DNA of 64,000 nt from Bin87 sp034423115 (GCA_034423115.1 DAOUJD010000033.1:1-64000), one strand, 5' to 3'; positions 53,018 to 61,732 are shown, counted from the stretch's first letter. Program-made: numbers and translations. The notes: generated from the sequence alone by a model not told the origin.

Positions 53018-53938
53018 TCAGGATGAGAGGTCGTGGAAGGCGGCCAGGGCGGCGGTGATGCCGTCGCCGACGGCTGCGCCCAACTGGCGGGTGGATTCGG
53101 CGCGAGCGTCGCCGCAGACGTACACCTTGGGGATGTTGGTGCGCATGTGGATGTCGGCGCGGATGTGGCCCAGTTCGTCCATGTCCAACTGGTCTTTGAA
53201 AGCCTCGGTGTTGGGGTGGAAGCCGACGTAAACGAACGCGGCGGCGGTGGGGTAGTCGTAAATCTCGCCGGTTTTGAGGTCCTTGACGCGGGCAGCCTCC
53301 AGGACGTCGTTGCCGACGAACTCCTCGACGACGTGGCTCCACAGCCACTTGTATTTGGGATTGGCAAAGGCGCGGTCCTGGAGCACCTTGGTGGCGCGGA
53401 GTTCATCGCGCCGGTGGATGATGGTAACCGAGTTGCAGATGCCGGTGAGGTAGAAACTCTCGTCCATGGCGGAGTCGCCGCCGCCGACGACCACCACGTC
53501 CTGACCACGGAAGAAGTTTCCGTCGCATACGGCGCAGTAGGAGACGCCGCGACCGCCGAATTCGTCCTCGCCGGGCACTCCCAGCTTGTTGTGGGCTCCG
53601 CCGGTGGCGATGATAATTGCCTTGGCGGTGAAATCCCCCTCAGAGGTCCGGACCAGCTTGCGGTCATCGTAGAGGTTTTCCACCGACTCGACCTCGGCGA
53701 ACTCCATTTCGGCGCCGAACCGATCCGCCTGGTTGTACATCTCGTCGGCCAGTTCCTGACCCTTTACGCCGGCGCGGAACCCCGGGTAGTTCTCAATGTC
53801 GTCGGTGATCAGGAGTTGGCCGCCGGGACCGATGCTCTCGATCATGAGAGTGCTGAGCATGGCGCGGGTGGAATAGAGGCCGGCGGACATACCGGCGGCG
53901 CCGGCGCCGAGAATCACAACGTCGTAGTCCTTTGCCAT
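53018..53938 (-). CDS. trxB: Thioredoxin reductase
   Basis: GGAGGG precedes ATG 53938. The FAD-binding start DYDVVILGAGAAGMSAGLYSTRA and the redox-active C135-A-V-C138 in VSYCAVCDGNFF are followed by VVVVGGGDSAMDE (NADPH site) and the final CGDAR.. FAD motif. The 306 residues are the standard low-molecular-weight type. It reduces thioredoxin with NADPH. It would be a natural electron supplier for the UxxC/CxxC protein at 27-28 kb, but that link is inference only. Confidence 0.95.
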   Translation of the reverse strand: MAKDYDVVILGAGAAGMSAGLYSTRAMLSTLMIESIGPGGQLLITDDIENYPGFRAGVKGQELADEMYNQADRFGAEMEFAEVESVENLYDDRKLVRTSEGDFTAKAIIIATGGAHNKLGVPGEDEFGGRGVSYCAVCDGNFFRGQDVVVVGGGDSAMDESFYLTGICNSVTIIHRRDELRATKVLQDRAFANPKYKWLWSHVVEEFVGNDVLEAARVKDLKTGEIYDYPTAAAFVYVGFHPNTEAFKDQLDMDELGHIRADIHMRTNIPKVYVCGDARAESTRQLGAAVGDGITAALAAFHDLSS

Positions 53939-54018
53939 CGAAATGGTCCCTCCTATCGGGTGGTGGTAGTCCTACCCTGGTGGTCAGGCGAGATAGTTGC
54001 TTGGCGCGCCTCCACACA

Positions 54019-54990
54019 TCAGCGATTTGCGCCGTAACGGGCGCGGGCCGACCGCCGCACCGAGGCCGCGCGAACGTAATCGACGGCATGGCGAAGGCCT
54101 TCCTCAAGCGATACCTTGGGTTCCCAGCTCAGTTCCCTGGCGGCGCGGCTGGACTCCAGGGCGATGCTCAAAACTTCGCCAGCCCGCCGGGGCCGATAAA
54201 CCGGCTCCTGGAAAAACTCCGTACACGCCTGCAACAGGGAATGGATGCGGTTGATAGTAACAGGCTCGCCCGTGCCTATGTTGTAAGTTCCGCCGTCGCC
54301 TCGATATGCCGCCGCCAGGTTGGCTTCGACCACGTCGGACACGTACACGAAGTCCCGTTCCTGCTCACCATTTCCATAGATGTTGGGGCTGCGGCCCCGG
54401 AGCATCAAACCGGCGAAGATGGCGATCACGCCGGCCTCGCCGTTGGGGTCCTGACCGGGCCCGTACACGTTGGCGTACCGCAGGATAGTGTATTGCAGGC
54501 CGTAGGTCTGGTAGAAGAGATCGAGGTACAACTCGCTGACATACTTGGACAAGGCGTACGGGGTGAGGGGATTTACGGGAGTGTCCTCGTCGCACGGGAC
54601 GGTGTCCGGGTTGCCGTAGATGGCGCCGCCAGTGGAGGAGAAAACGATCTTGTCGACCCCTTCGGCGGCGGCGGCGGACAGCAGCCGGATGGTGCCCAGC
54701 ACGTTGGAATCGGCGTCGGCCACCGGATCCAGCGTGGACTGTCGCACGCTGCTCTGGGCGGCCAGGTGAAATATTATCTCGGGCCCTTCGCGCTGAATGA
54801 TCTGGTTGATCCGTGGATCATTGATCGGGGCGTGATAGAAGGTCGCCCGGTGGTCGAGATTGCGCAGTTGACCCGAGCTGAGGTCGTCAACCACGGCCAC
54901 CGCGTAGCCACTATCCAGCAGGCCGCTTACGAGGTGCGACCCGATAAAACCGGCGCCGCCGGTTACCAATACCTTGGTGGATTCTTCCAT
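54019..54990 (-). CDS. NAD-dependent sugar epimerase (UDP-glucose 4-epimerase-like)
   Basis: VLVTGGAGFIGSHLV is the NAD loop. IFHLAAQSSVRQS, FSSTGGAIYGNP and Y-x3-K in PYALSKYVSELYLDLFYQTYGL complete the extended-SDR pattern. ATG 54990 begins the conserved fold. It should interconvert or epimerise nucleotide sugars for surface polysaccharide. It is 29 bases downstream of nothing on the same strand except the MITE, so it is probably monocistronic. Confidence 0.9.
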   Translation of the reverse strand: MEESTKVLVTGGAGFIGSHLVSGLLDSGYAVAVVDDLSSGQLRNLDHRATFYHAPINDPRINQIIQREGPEIIFHLAAQSSVRQSTLDPVADADSNVLGTIRLLSAAAAEGVDKIVFSSTGGAIYGNPDTVPCDEDTPVNPLTPYALSKYVSELYLDLFYQTYGLQYTILRYANVYGPGQDPNGEAGVIAIFAGLMLRGRSPNIYGNGEQERDFVYVSDVVEANLAAAYRGDGGTYNIGTGEPVTINRIHSLLQACTEFFQEPVYRPRRAGEVLSIALESSRAARELSWEPKVSLEEGLRHAVDYVRAASVRRSARARYGANR

Positions 54991-55074
54991 ATATTCCGGC
55001 ACTTGGGAGGGGAGTTTGGTGCACAATCCCAACGTATATCCTAATTGATGCGGGGAAGTCCGGCAAGAAGAAAC

Positions 55075-55239
55075 GCGCGACCGCCAGGGCCTTTCTAAAG
55101 TTGATCCGTCATTCCCGCTTCCGCGGGAATCCAGGCGGTGATTGTGCTCAGAATGTTCTGGATTCCGGCTTTCGCCGGAATGACGGTTTGTGGTGAAAGG
55201 ACGCTAACCGGGACTTTGAAAAGGCCCTGAGCAACCGCC
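55075..55239. mobile_element. MITE-like element, copy E, carrying REP2 units
   Basis: The element (55086-55228) begins AGGGCCTTTCTAAAGT and ends ACTTTGAAAAGGCCCT. Flanks GCGCGACCGCC (55075-55085) and GAGCAACCGCC (55229-55239) match at 9 of 11 bases. Unlike the other copies, the core holds two REP2 units in opposite orientation (55108-55133 and 55159-55185) instead of REP1. Confidence 0.82.
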
Positions 55240-55280
55240 AGGCTTTTTGATTATCGGTGTAAACCGGGTTGAGGGCACGG

Positions 55281-55613
55281 CTAGCGCGCGGGGGCGGGTA
55301 GGTCCCAGCGGAGGAATTTGTGGTAGCGGTCGCCGTCAATCCAGGGAAGGAGGTTGATGACGATGTCTTCAGGGTGAGGGACGTCCTCCTGTCGTCGGGC
55401 ATTGTCCAGGCAGTGGCGAAGGTTACCGAAGGTGGGGAGGCGGCAGCCGGCCTTGACGAAGCGCTCGATGACTTCGGCGGGTTCGGGAGGTTGGTCGGGG
55501 TCCCATTCGTCGCTGACGGCTTCAGCGATGCGTCGGAGCTTGATGATGGTGAGTTCGAGGGCGAACCTGCGCTTGAGGACGTTGATGCGGCGCCGGATTT
55601 GGGAGATGGTCAT
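55281..55613 (-). CDS. 110-residue conserved protein, cassette copy 2
   Basis: MTISQIRRRINVLKRRFALELTIIKLRRIAEAVSDEWDPDQPPEPAEVIERFVKAGCRLPTFGNL continues to the identical end PWIDGDRYHKFLRWDLPAPAR. It differs from the 42.7-kb copy at a small number of residues, mostly in the middle. GAGG lies upstream of the ATG. The conserved leader runs on to at least 55.9 kb. Downstream sequences differ, so the unit ends close to the stop codon. Confidence 0.75.
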   Translation of the reverse strand: MTISQIRRRINVLKRRFALELTIIKLRRIAEAVSDEWDPDQPPEPAEVIERFVKAGCRLPTFGNLRHCLDNARRQEDVPHPEDIVINLLPWIDGDRYHKFLRWDLPAPAR

Positions 55614-56130
55614 GGATTACCTCGGCGGGGGGAATTGTCATGGATGAAGGGGATGGGCAGGATGGGGGATTGGGATGGGATGGTGGAGATTTTTGGGAAA
55701 TCCCGCTCGTTTCCGCTCATTTCTGTTCATTTGAGTAGGGCTGGGATGTGTGATTGGGGGTAAATGGTGGCGGTTTGGGTTGTTTTGGGGGTGATATTGG
55801 TGGTTTTGGCGGGCAGATGAGCGGGTTTCGGTGAGCGATGTTTACGGTGTTTGGACGTGGGCATGGCACGGCTCGCGATCTGGGTGACGGGTTGGATTTG
55901 GTGTATTGGTTAAATGGTAAGGATGGGTGAAAGGTGGGGGCAAGGGGGAAGTGTCATTGGCAGCGGGAAAGGGCAGAGAGGGGATTTCCTGGAGAATCGA
56001 AAGGCTGTGATGCGACCCGCAGCGTATCGCCGAGGAACCTGGGACACGTTGACGTTCAGCTCTTGAACTTGTTGAATCCGATTGAAGCCTGCCATCCTGT
56101 CGTCGTGGGCAGACACGTCAACGTGGGCTT
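55614..56130. other. Leader of cassette copy 2 and flanking repeat
   Basis: The stretch is homologous (inverted) to 42185-42684. The best-conserved block is the one with GAAATGAGCGGAAAnGAGCGG, around 55700-55740 (minus strand). The outer end (55908-55961) matches the CACTTCCCCCTTGCCCC repeat of 41.7 and 42.2 kb. No open gene is seen. The region 55970-56130 holds nothing recognised. Confidence 0.7.
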
Positions 56131-56718
56131 TCAGTAGGTCATGGGCTCCTCTACTGCTACCGTCGCGGCTTCGCGAGGTATGCCTATTCCCTCAAGAAAC
56201 GTGTAAACGTCTTCGACGTCCCACTCGCTGGACACCCCGATGTAGAGCTTGTTTATGCCTTCGTGCAGGTCGATCATATGCACCCCGTCCTGATCCCATA
56301 TACCCTCCGACTGCATCAGGTCATACCACTCCGAAAGCTGGGTGATGGTGTAATCGCCCTTGATCACGTTCAGTTTCAAGCCCGACTGGGGATCAAGCAG
56401 TTCTTCAAGGGCTTCTCGATCCTTTTCCCATTGTTCGGGGTCGTTCTTGTCGTCTGCGATGTAGATGTTGAGGACGGTTGCTCTCCTGGAAAGGAAAACG
56501 CCGCCGAACCCGGGATTTTTGCTGGCAGCACTGATCAGGCGGCCTCTCATGTGCTCCCTGGAGAAAGACGGGTCCAGATTCTCGTAGATTGACCGGTCGT
56601 ACCGCTGGTCGGTTGATTCGCCAGAGTTGCTGGACGGCCATAGGGACCACGCGAAGCCCACCACGGTCACCGCCAGGATGAGGAACCAAGTTATCGCTAT
56701 GAGACGTTTCGATGCCAT
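56131..56718 (-). CDS. Membrane-anchored secreted protein, unknown
   Basis: GGAGGG lies upstream of ATG 56718. One N-terminal span (LIAITWFLILAVTVVGFAWSLW) acts as signal or anchor. The extracytoplasmic part contains FSREHMRGRLISAASKNPGFGGVFLSRRATVLNIYIADD and a later DVEDVYTFLEGIGIPREAATVAVEEPM. The second half looks like a repeat of the first (about 70 residues each), as in inhibitor or propeptide-like folds. No family assigned. Confidence 0.6.
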   Translation of the reverse strand: MASKRLIAITWFLILAVTVVGFAWSLWPSSNSGESTDQRYDRSIYENLDPSFSREHMRGRLISAASKNPGFGGVFLSRRATVLNIYIADDKNDPEQWEKDREALEELLDPQSGLKLNVIKGDYTITQLSEWYDLMQSEGIWDQDGVHMIDLHEGINKLYIGVSSEWDVEDVYTFLEGIGIPREAATVAVEEPMTY

Positions 56719-57066
56719 TGCATCACCCTCCATAGCTCGGACAGAAGGGGTTGTTCCAGTGGGGATTGTTTACACGACCAGACATGCGCATGCGGCCGGT
56801 TCTCCCGCATCCAAGCTACGATCGAGAGGCTGACGGTAAATCCTCTTAACGCCCTCCGGTTGACGCGTTCCGGCCGCGCAGGCTGCGTATGGGAGATTCT
56901 GTTGCTGAGTGGTCGAAGGCATCGTTCCAAAAAACCGAAAGGCGTGCCCGCGCCCGCGCCGGTTCGGATGCGGTCGAGTTCCGCCGCCGTTGACTCCTGT
57001 TGCCTTGACATACCGCTACCCCTGTAACAGAATATCGCCATCCCAACCCCGCACAGGAACGAGAGT
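56719..57066. other. Divergent intergenic region with promoter
   Basis: The gap between the secreted protein and the alpha/beta hydrolase contains TTGACA (57005-57010), 17 bases, and CAGAAT (57028-57033), a good promoter for the hydrolase. I see no gene in the remaining 250 bases. Confidence 0.55.
57005..57033 (+). promoter_or_regulatory. Promoter of the alpha/beta hydrolase
   Basis: A perfect TTGACA -35, a 17-base spacer and CAGAAT as -10 end about 33 bases before ATG 57067. Confidence 0.6.
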
Positions 57067-57861
57067 ATGACAACAGTTCAGAACGGTTCTCTGACTACCG
57101 TGAATGTCAACGGTACTGCCGTCGAAATGTATTCGGGCGGCAATGGCCCGCCACTGGTCTTCTTCCACGGCGCCGGCGGCTCCAACGGGTGGCAGCCGTA
57201 CCACGAAGACCTGTCGGCCGAGTACACCGTATTTGTTCCCAGCCAGCCTGGCTTCAACGGCACCGAAGCGCCCGGGTGGATCAAGACCATCAGCGACGTA
57301 GCCCATTTCAATCACATGTTCATCGACGCGCTGGGTCTGCAGGACATCGTTCTGATGGGTTCGTCGATGGGCGGTTGGGTGTCCGCTGAAATGGCGGCGA
57401 TGGACGACCACAACATCAACGCCCTGATACTGGTGGACGCGGCCGGAATCAAGCCGCGACAGGGCGAGATCGCAGAGATCTTCATGGTTTCCGCCGACAC
57501 CCGCCTGAAGCAGCGATTCCACGACCCCAGCCAGGTGCCGAACTACGAGAACTACACTCGCGAGCTGAGCCCTGAAGAGCAGTTGGTGGTGCACTCCAAC
57601 GCCATCACGGCGTCGCAACTGTGCTGGAAGCCCTACCTGCACAACCCCAGCCTGCCACACACCCTGTCCCGCGTGGAGACGCCCACGCTCATCGTGTGGG
57701 GCCGCGAGGATGCCATCATTCCGGTGGAGTGCGGGCACCTGTTCCAGCAGGCGATCCAGGGCAGCCAACTGCGCATCATCGACAACTGCGGACACTCCCC
57801 TGCCGTGGAAAAGCGCGGCGAATTCGTGGCCGCCGTCAGCGGGTTCCTGAACAGCCTGTAG
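57067..57861 (+). CDS. Alpha/beta hydrolase
   Basis: The nucleophile elbow is GSSMGGW (Ser100). The oxyanion-loop motif FFHGAGGS, an Asp in GREDAIIP, and His in NCGHSP near residue 243 complete the triad. The 264 residues match the meta-cleavage-product hydrolase and haloalkane-type families. AGGAACGAGAGT upstream may be the ribosome site. Its proximity to the flavin monooxygenase (same strand, 120 bases) suggests a joint catabolic role. Confidence 0.9.
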   Translation: MTTVQNGSLTTVNVNGTAVEMYSGGNGPPLVFFHGAGGSNGWQPYHEDLSAEYTVFVPSQPGFNGTEAPGWIKTISDVAHFNHMFIDALGLQDIVLMGSSMGGWVSAEMAAMDDHNINALILVDAAGIKPRQGEIAEIFMVSADTRLKQRFHDPSQVPNYENYTRELSPEEQLVVHSNAITASQLCWKPYLHNPSLPHTLSRVETPTLIVWGREDAIIPVECGHLFQQAIQGSQLRIIDNCGHSPAVEKRGEFVAAVSGFLNSL

Positions 57862-57886
57862 ATTCCCATTTTCTGACCCTTTTCGC

Positions 57887-57957
57887 GGTCATCCTGAGCC
57901 TGTCGAAGGATGACATGGCAAGCGGCACATGGTTCGACAGGCTCACCATGAGCGGAT
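57887..57957. repeat. REP1 inverted pair between two catabolic genes
   Basis: TCATCCTGAGCCTGTCGAAGG and, inverted, GGTTCGACAGGCTCACC face each other. It has no MITE ends. It may form a hairpin between the hydrolase and monooxygenase transcripts. Confidence 0.75.
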
Positions 57958-57981
57958 GAAGACGAAAAAGGAGCGAATATC

Positions 57982-59133
57982 ATGGCGCATCAACTCGAAG
58001 TATTCTGGTTCTCAGAGCAACCCTACGGCCACGTTACCGAAGACGACCTGGCGCCTTACGAATCCGGTCGGATGCACTTCCCCAACACGTACTTCGATCC
58101 GGAGAAGGCGCACGTCCTGTACTCCAATTACCACGACCAGTACCAGTTGGCCGACGAGGTTGGTTTCGACGGGATCATGTCCAATGAGCACCACAGCTCC
58201 TACTGGTGCATGAAGCCGTCGGTGAACGTGGACGCCGCGGTCATCACGCAGCGAACGAAGAACGCCAAGATCGCGATGCTGGGCAACGTGATCGCGGTGA
58301 ACGATCCGGTGAAGATGGCCGAAGAGATCGCCATGCTGGACTGCATCAGCGGCGGCCGGATCATCTCCGGTTTCGTGCGGGGCACGGCTGTTGAAACGCT
58401 GCACGCCGGCTACCCGCCCACCGAGAACCGCCCCCGCTTCGAGGAGGCGCACGACCTGATCGTCAAGTGCTGGACCGAGCCCGGCCCCTTCCGCTGGGAG
58501 GGCGAGTACTGGCCCCACCGCATGGTGAACCCGTGGGTGGTTCCGATCCAGAAGCCGCATCCGCCGGTCTGGTTCCCCGGCACGGGCAGCCCCGAGTCGG
58601 TGATCTGGGCGGCGAAGCACCGCTACCCGTACATGAACCTGGGCTCGCTGCTGGACCTTACCAAGCAGCTCAAGGGCATCTACCACGAGACCGCCGCCGA
58701 GGAGGGCTACGAGGCTGGGCCCGAGCACTTCGGGTACCTGATCCGCTGCCTGGTGGCGGACACCGACGAGCGGGCGCAGGAGATTGGCCGGACGTTCCTG
58801 TGGACCGAGAACCACCGGAACCGCGGGCCGATGGAGTTCAACGACCCGCCGGGTTACCAGTCCCGTGAGGCATTGCGCATCAAGATGTCGCGGCCGTTGA
58901 TCGGCACGGGCACCATGGGTCGGCGGATGTCCTACGAGGACCTGCAGGATGCCTACAACATCATCGTGGGCAGCCCCGAAACCGTTACGGAGAAGCTGCG
59001 GCACATCCGTCGGGACCTTGAGCCCGGCTACATCCTGATCTACGGCAACGAGGGCCACATGCCTCACGAGGACGTGATGCGCTCCGTGGAGTTGCTGGGT
59101 ACCAGGGTGATACCGGCGCTGAAGGAAGGGTAA
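57982..59133 (+). CDS. LLM-class flavin-dependent monooxygenase
   Basis: AAGGAG precedes ATG 57982. The luciferase-like barrel is visible: QYQLADEVGFDGIMSNEHHSSYWCMKP, NAKIAMLGNVIAVNDPVKMAEEIAMLDCISGGRIISGFVRG, and PHPPVWFPGTGSPESV. The 383 residues are typical of FMNH2-dependent oxygenases that attack sulfonates, nitriles or long-chain ketones. Large paralogue groups of this family are a known feature of SAR202-type genomes. Substrate not predictable. Confidence 0.92.
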   Translation: MAHQLEVFWFSEQPYGHVTEDDLAPYESGRMHFPNTYFDPEKAHVLYSNYHDQYQLADEVGFDGIMSNEHHSSYWCMKPSVNVDAAVITQRTKNAKIAMLGNVIAVNDPVKMAEEIAMLDCISGGRIISGFVRGTAVETLHAGYPPTENRPRFEEAHDLIVKCWTEPGPFRWEGEYWPHRMVNPWVVPIQKPHPPVWFPGTGSPESVIWAAKHRYPYMNLGSLLDLTKQLKGIYHETAAEEGYEAGPEHFGYLIRCLVADTDERAQEIGRTFLWTENHRNRGPMEFNDPPGYQSREALRIKMSRPLIGTGTMGRRMSYEDLQDAYNIIVGSPETVTEKLRHIRRDLEPGYILIYGNEGHMPHEDVMRSVELLGTRVIPALKEG

Positions 59134-59161
59134 CTCTCAAATTCGCTTCACTGGCGATTCG

Positions 59162-59189
59162 CAGGGGCGGGACGTGTCTCTCGCCCCTG
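59162..59189. repeat. REP3-type palindrome
   Basis: CAGGGGCG..CGCCCCTG with an imperfect centre lies after the monooxygenase stop, probably a transcript end. Confidence 0.65.
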
Positions 59190-59382
59190 TTAGTTTGTGC
59201 CTGCGTGTTACACTAGTCTCCGACCGCGGAGCAGAAAACGACATGACAACTTCCGTCCAACTCTCGGCTGAAACAGAGGAACGCCTCGAGTTTCTGGTTT
59301 CGGAAACCGGCCTCACCAAGTCTTCCATCCTTCAAGAGATTATCGAGCGTGGGTTAGACGACGTTGAGGACTATTACCTCGC

Positions 59383-60232
59383 GGTAGTATCAACGTCGGT
59401 AGATATTGAGTTTTTCTTCCTGTTGCCAGCAGACCAGGGCCAGGGAGTACACCAGCATCTCCACACTCTTGGTGTATCCTTTGGTCCGTCGCATCAACCG
59501 GTTCAACTTGCCCCGCCATACCGAATGCAACCCTTCATTCCAGTTCACTGACCCACCCTTGCCAACCACGTGCCGATCCGGGGGCAACCATCCCAAGTAC
59601 ACTGGGTAAGCGTCGCTGCGGTACAGCTCTGCCTCAGGCAGCCTTTCGTATAACCGCAAGAAGGGCGCTTCACTGCGGTCGCCCACTTCAAAGTCCACCC
59701 AGCGACCACCGTCCGACTCCCCTACCACCGCTGTCCAGACCCAGCAGTCCTCCCGCTTCTGCCCGCGTCTGACCCCCCGATAGGTCCACATTTCATCACA
59801 CGACACCACCAGGGAGGGCTGTCGCCCTCTCCTTCCCTGGGTGCGCTGTTCACCGCGCTCCCGCAGTCGCCTCAGCGCCCGCTGTCCCCCTTTTTCACCC
59901 ACTGGCTGACCGCCTGGGTACTGTATCCCAACACCCGCCCGATGGCGCTCAGGCTGCTCCCTTCCGTCCGCCTCCGGCGGATGGTTAGGGCTCGCTCCTT
60001 CACCCCAGCCGCAGGACGCCGATACGCCCCTGCCGGCAGATAGCGACGCTGGCAGTCGCCACAGCAGTACCGTTGCTTCCCCCCGGAGAACCCGTCCTTG
60101 CGCATCCAGTTGGAGCCGCAATCGGGACAGCGAACGTCGTGTCGATAAACTCGGGCCCGCACCATCCTCTTGCCTCCCCATTTTCCTGCTGCAACTGATT
60201 GTAAACCAATCACCACTTATGTTGATAATACC
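59383..60232 (-). mobile_element. IS1-family insertion sequence, 850 bp
   Basis: The ends are GGTAGTATCAAC (59383-59394) and, inverted, GGTATTATCAAC (60221-60232), with one mismatch. The target duplication TACCTCGC is present at 59375-59382 and 60233-60240. It carries two overlapping transposase frames on the minus strand. Length, 8-bp duplication and gene layout agree with the IS1 family. The element looks complete. Confidence 0.93.
59390..60165 (-). CDS. IS1-family transposase, InsAB' by -1 frameshift
   Basis: The first frame (60165-59872) has GGGAGG upstream and encodes an InsA-like zinc finger (CPDCGSNW..CCGDCQRRY) and an HTH (LSAIGRVLGYSTQAVSQWVKK). The second frame runs to 59390 and encodes the DDE-like catalytic part (VVSCDEMWTYRG.., VWTAVVG, ELYRSDAYPVYLGWLP, NEGLHSVWRGKLNRLMRRTKGYTKS). 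A run AAAAAGGGGG (minus strand, 59886-59895) is the likely slip site that joins them. Confidence 0.88.
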
Positions 60233-60355
60233 TACCTCGCTGTCCAAGTTCTTGAACGTGTCCGCTCTGGTCAAGAGCGCGTATTTTCATCCGACGAGGT
60301 GAGACGCGACCTTGGCCTGGACGGTTGAGTATTCTGCTACGGCCATTACTGGTTA

Positions 60356-60377
60356 GGGGCGAATGATCATTCGCCCC
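60356..60377. repeat. REP3 perfect palindrome
   Basis: GGGGCGAATGATCATTCGCCCC is a perfect 22-base palindrome between the antitoxin remnant and the coiled-coil gene. Confidence 0.85.
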
Positions 60378-60473
60378 CAATACGTTCCAGGATGCTTCGT
60401 CGCGGCTACTTGCCGTTGCGCTGTTGAGAGCCATCAGAGTCGGTTGAACCGGAGTCAACCCATGGGCCGGGTT

Positions 60474-61610
60474 CTACTCCTCCGTGATGACAACCGCCAC
60501 GCCATCTTGCACCGCCCGCTGGCGATTGGCGTCGGATATGGCAGTTCCGATGACGACAGCCCTGGAGGCGGTATCGCTGGCGCGTTGCAGTATTCGAGAC
60601 CGGCTGCGGGCGCGGTCAACATCATCGTCGTCGATAGTGATTGATACTTCAGCTACGGCATAAACCGATTCGCCGGCGGGTGTCAAACCAGTCAGGATCA
60701 AGTCGGTGCGTTCAAGCTCGTCAGATTCCTCGTCACTGATCGCCCCGCTCTCCGTGGCCTGATCCAATAGTTCATGTATGTTGACGCTCACGCGGTCAGC
60801 GACGGTGATGCCATACACCACGTTGACTTGCCGCAAATCCAGGTGGCGGCGAGCGACGCGGGGGGCTCTTCTGGCCACCTTCCGTTCATAGTCGGTGCCC
60901 GTCAAGTTGTTGAGCTGTCCCTGCATGCGATCCTGGGTTGCCTGCATGCGATCCTGAGAGGCTTGCATTTGGTCCTGAGAGGCTTGCATGCGATCCTGGC
61001 TGGTCTGCATACGCTCAAGGTCGGTCTGCATGCGCTCCTGGGTGGACTGCATGCGCGCCTGGGTGTCTTTGAGTTCGGCAACGTCTGCCTTCACCTCCAC
61101 CATGCCACCCTTCAGTTCCGCAACGTCTGCCTTCACCTCCACCATGTCGCCCTTCAGTTCCGCAACGTCTGCCTTCACCTCCGCCATGTCGCCCTTCAGT
61201 TCCGCAACGTCTGCCTTCACCCCCGCCATGTCGCCCTTCAGTTCCGCAATGTCGCCTTCCATACGAGCTTGAATCTCTCGTATTTCCTGTACGCTCGCTT
61301 CCAGCCGGGCTTGCGAAGCCTTGAGTTCGGCCAGGTCTGACTCAACACGGTCCAGGCGTTCAACTGTATTGGTGATCACCCGGCTACTGACGAGCGCATA
61401 GCTTGCGATTTGCTCAGTGGTATCCCTGAGCGTTGATGCCAACTCCGTCAGCCGATCCTGAACCTGGACCAGCAACTCACCCTGCTGCTGGACGACGGCG
61501 GGCAGTCGCTGGAGTTCCTGCCCCAGCACGTGACTCCGCATCGCCTCCTGGAGCTCCGGGTTCTGCTCCATAGCGGACAGGATGTCAGAGAATTCGTTGA
61601 TGGTAGCCAT
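60474..61610 (-). CDS. Long coiled-coil protein built on tandem repeats, with C-terminal PD-(D/E)xK-like domain
   Basis: The first 120 residues are helical. A 14-residue repeat (VAELKGDMAEVKAD, DNA period 42, 61074-61241) follows in 4 copies, then a 7-residue repeat (RMQASQD type, DNA period 21, 60921-61067) in 7 copies. The C-terminal 130 residues (YERKVARRAPRVARRHLDLRQ.. ELERTDLILTGLTPAGESVYAVAEVSITIDDDDVDRARSRSRIL) resemble the nuclease-like domains of DUF3782-type proteins. No ribosome site is visible. Confidence 0.7.
   Translation of the reverse strand: MATINEFSDILSAMEQNPELQEAMRSHVLGQELQRLPAVVQQQGELLVQVQDRLTELASTLRDTTEQIASYALVSSRVITNTVERLDRVESDLAELKASQARLEASVQEIREIQARMEGDIAELKGDMAGVKADVAELKGDMAEVKADVAELKGDMVEVKADVAELKGGMVEVKADVAELKDTQARMQSTQERMQTDLERMQTSQDRMQASQDQMQASQDRMQATQDRMQGQLNNLTGTDYERKVARRAPRVARRHLDLRQVNVVYGITVADRVSVNIHELLDQATESGAISDEESDELERTDLILTGLTPAGESVYAVAEVSITIDDDDVDRARSRSRILQRASDTASRAVVIGTAISDANRQRAVQDGVAVVITEE
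60921..61241. repeat. In-frame minisatellites (7 x 21 bp and 4 x 42 bp)
   Basis: Both arrays lie inside the coiled-coil gene. Neighbouring 42-base units differ by only one or a few bases, which indicates recent expansion. All units are multiples of 7 residues, so changes in copy number keep the heptad phase. Confidence 0.9.
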
Positions 61611-61685
61611 GATGCGGGTGGGTTCCGGATTCGCCGGTGGTTACCAGTCTATTGTGCCATAAACATGGCAAGACAGACAGTTGAA

Positions 61686-61706
61686 GGGCGGGTGTGAAAC
61701 CCGCCC
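61686..61706. repeat. REP3-type palindrome
   Basis: GGGCGGGT..ACCCGCCC with a GTGAA centre lies directly before the dioxygenase 3' end. Confidence 0.7.
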
Positions 61707-61732
61707 CCTATATCGTTCCGGAACAGCCTCGG

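Larger units (their letters stand above)
59244..60328 (+). pseudogene. RelB/RHH-type antitoxin gene interrupted by an IS1-family element
   Basis: TTSVQLSAETEERLEFLVSETGLTKSSILQEIIERGLDDVEDYYLA (59244-59382) is an N-terminal ribbon-helix-helix domain. After the insertion the same frame resumes at 60241 as VQVLERVRSGQERVFSSDEVRRDLGLDG and ends at 60328. Removing the element and one TACCTCGC copy rebuilds an antitoxin of about 80 residues. No toxin gene follows, so it is an orphan. Confidence 0.87.

Noticed and set aside
52819..53667. 282-residue minus-strand frame joining the fragment to the trxB region
   Set aside because: Most of it is a frame shadow of trxB; only the last 60 or so residues resemble a protein family.
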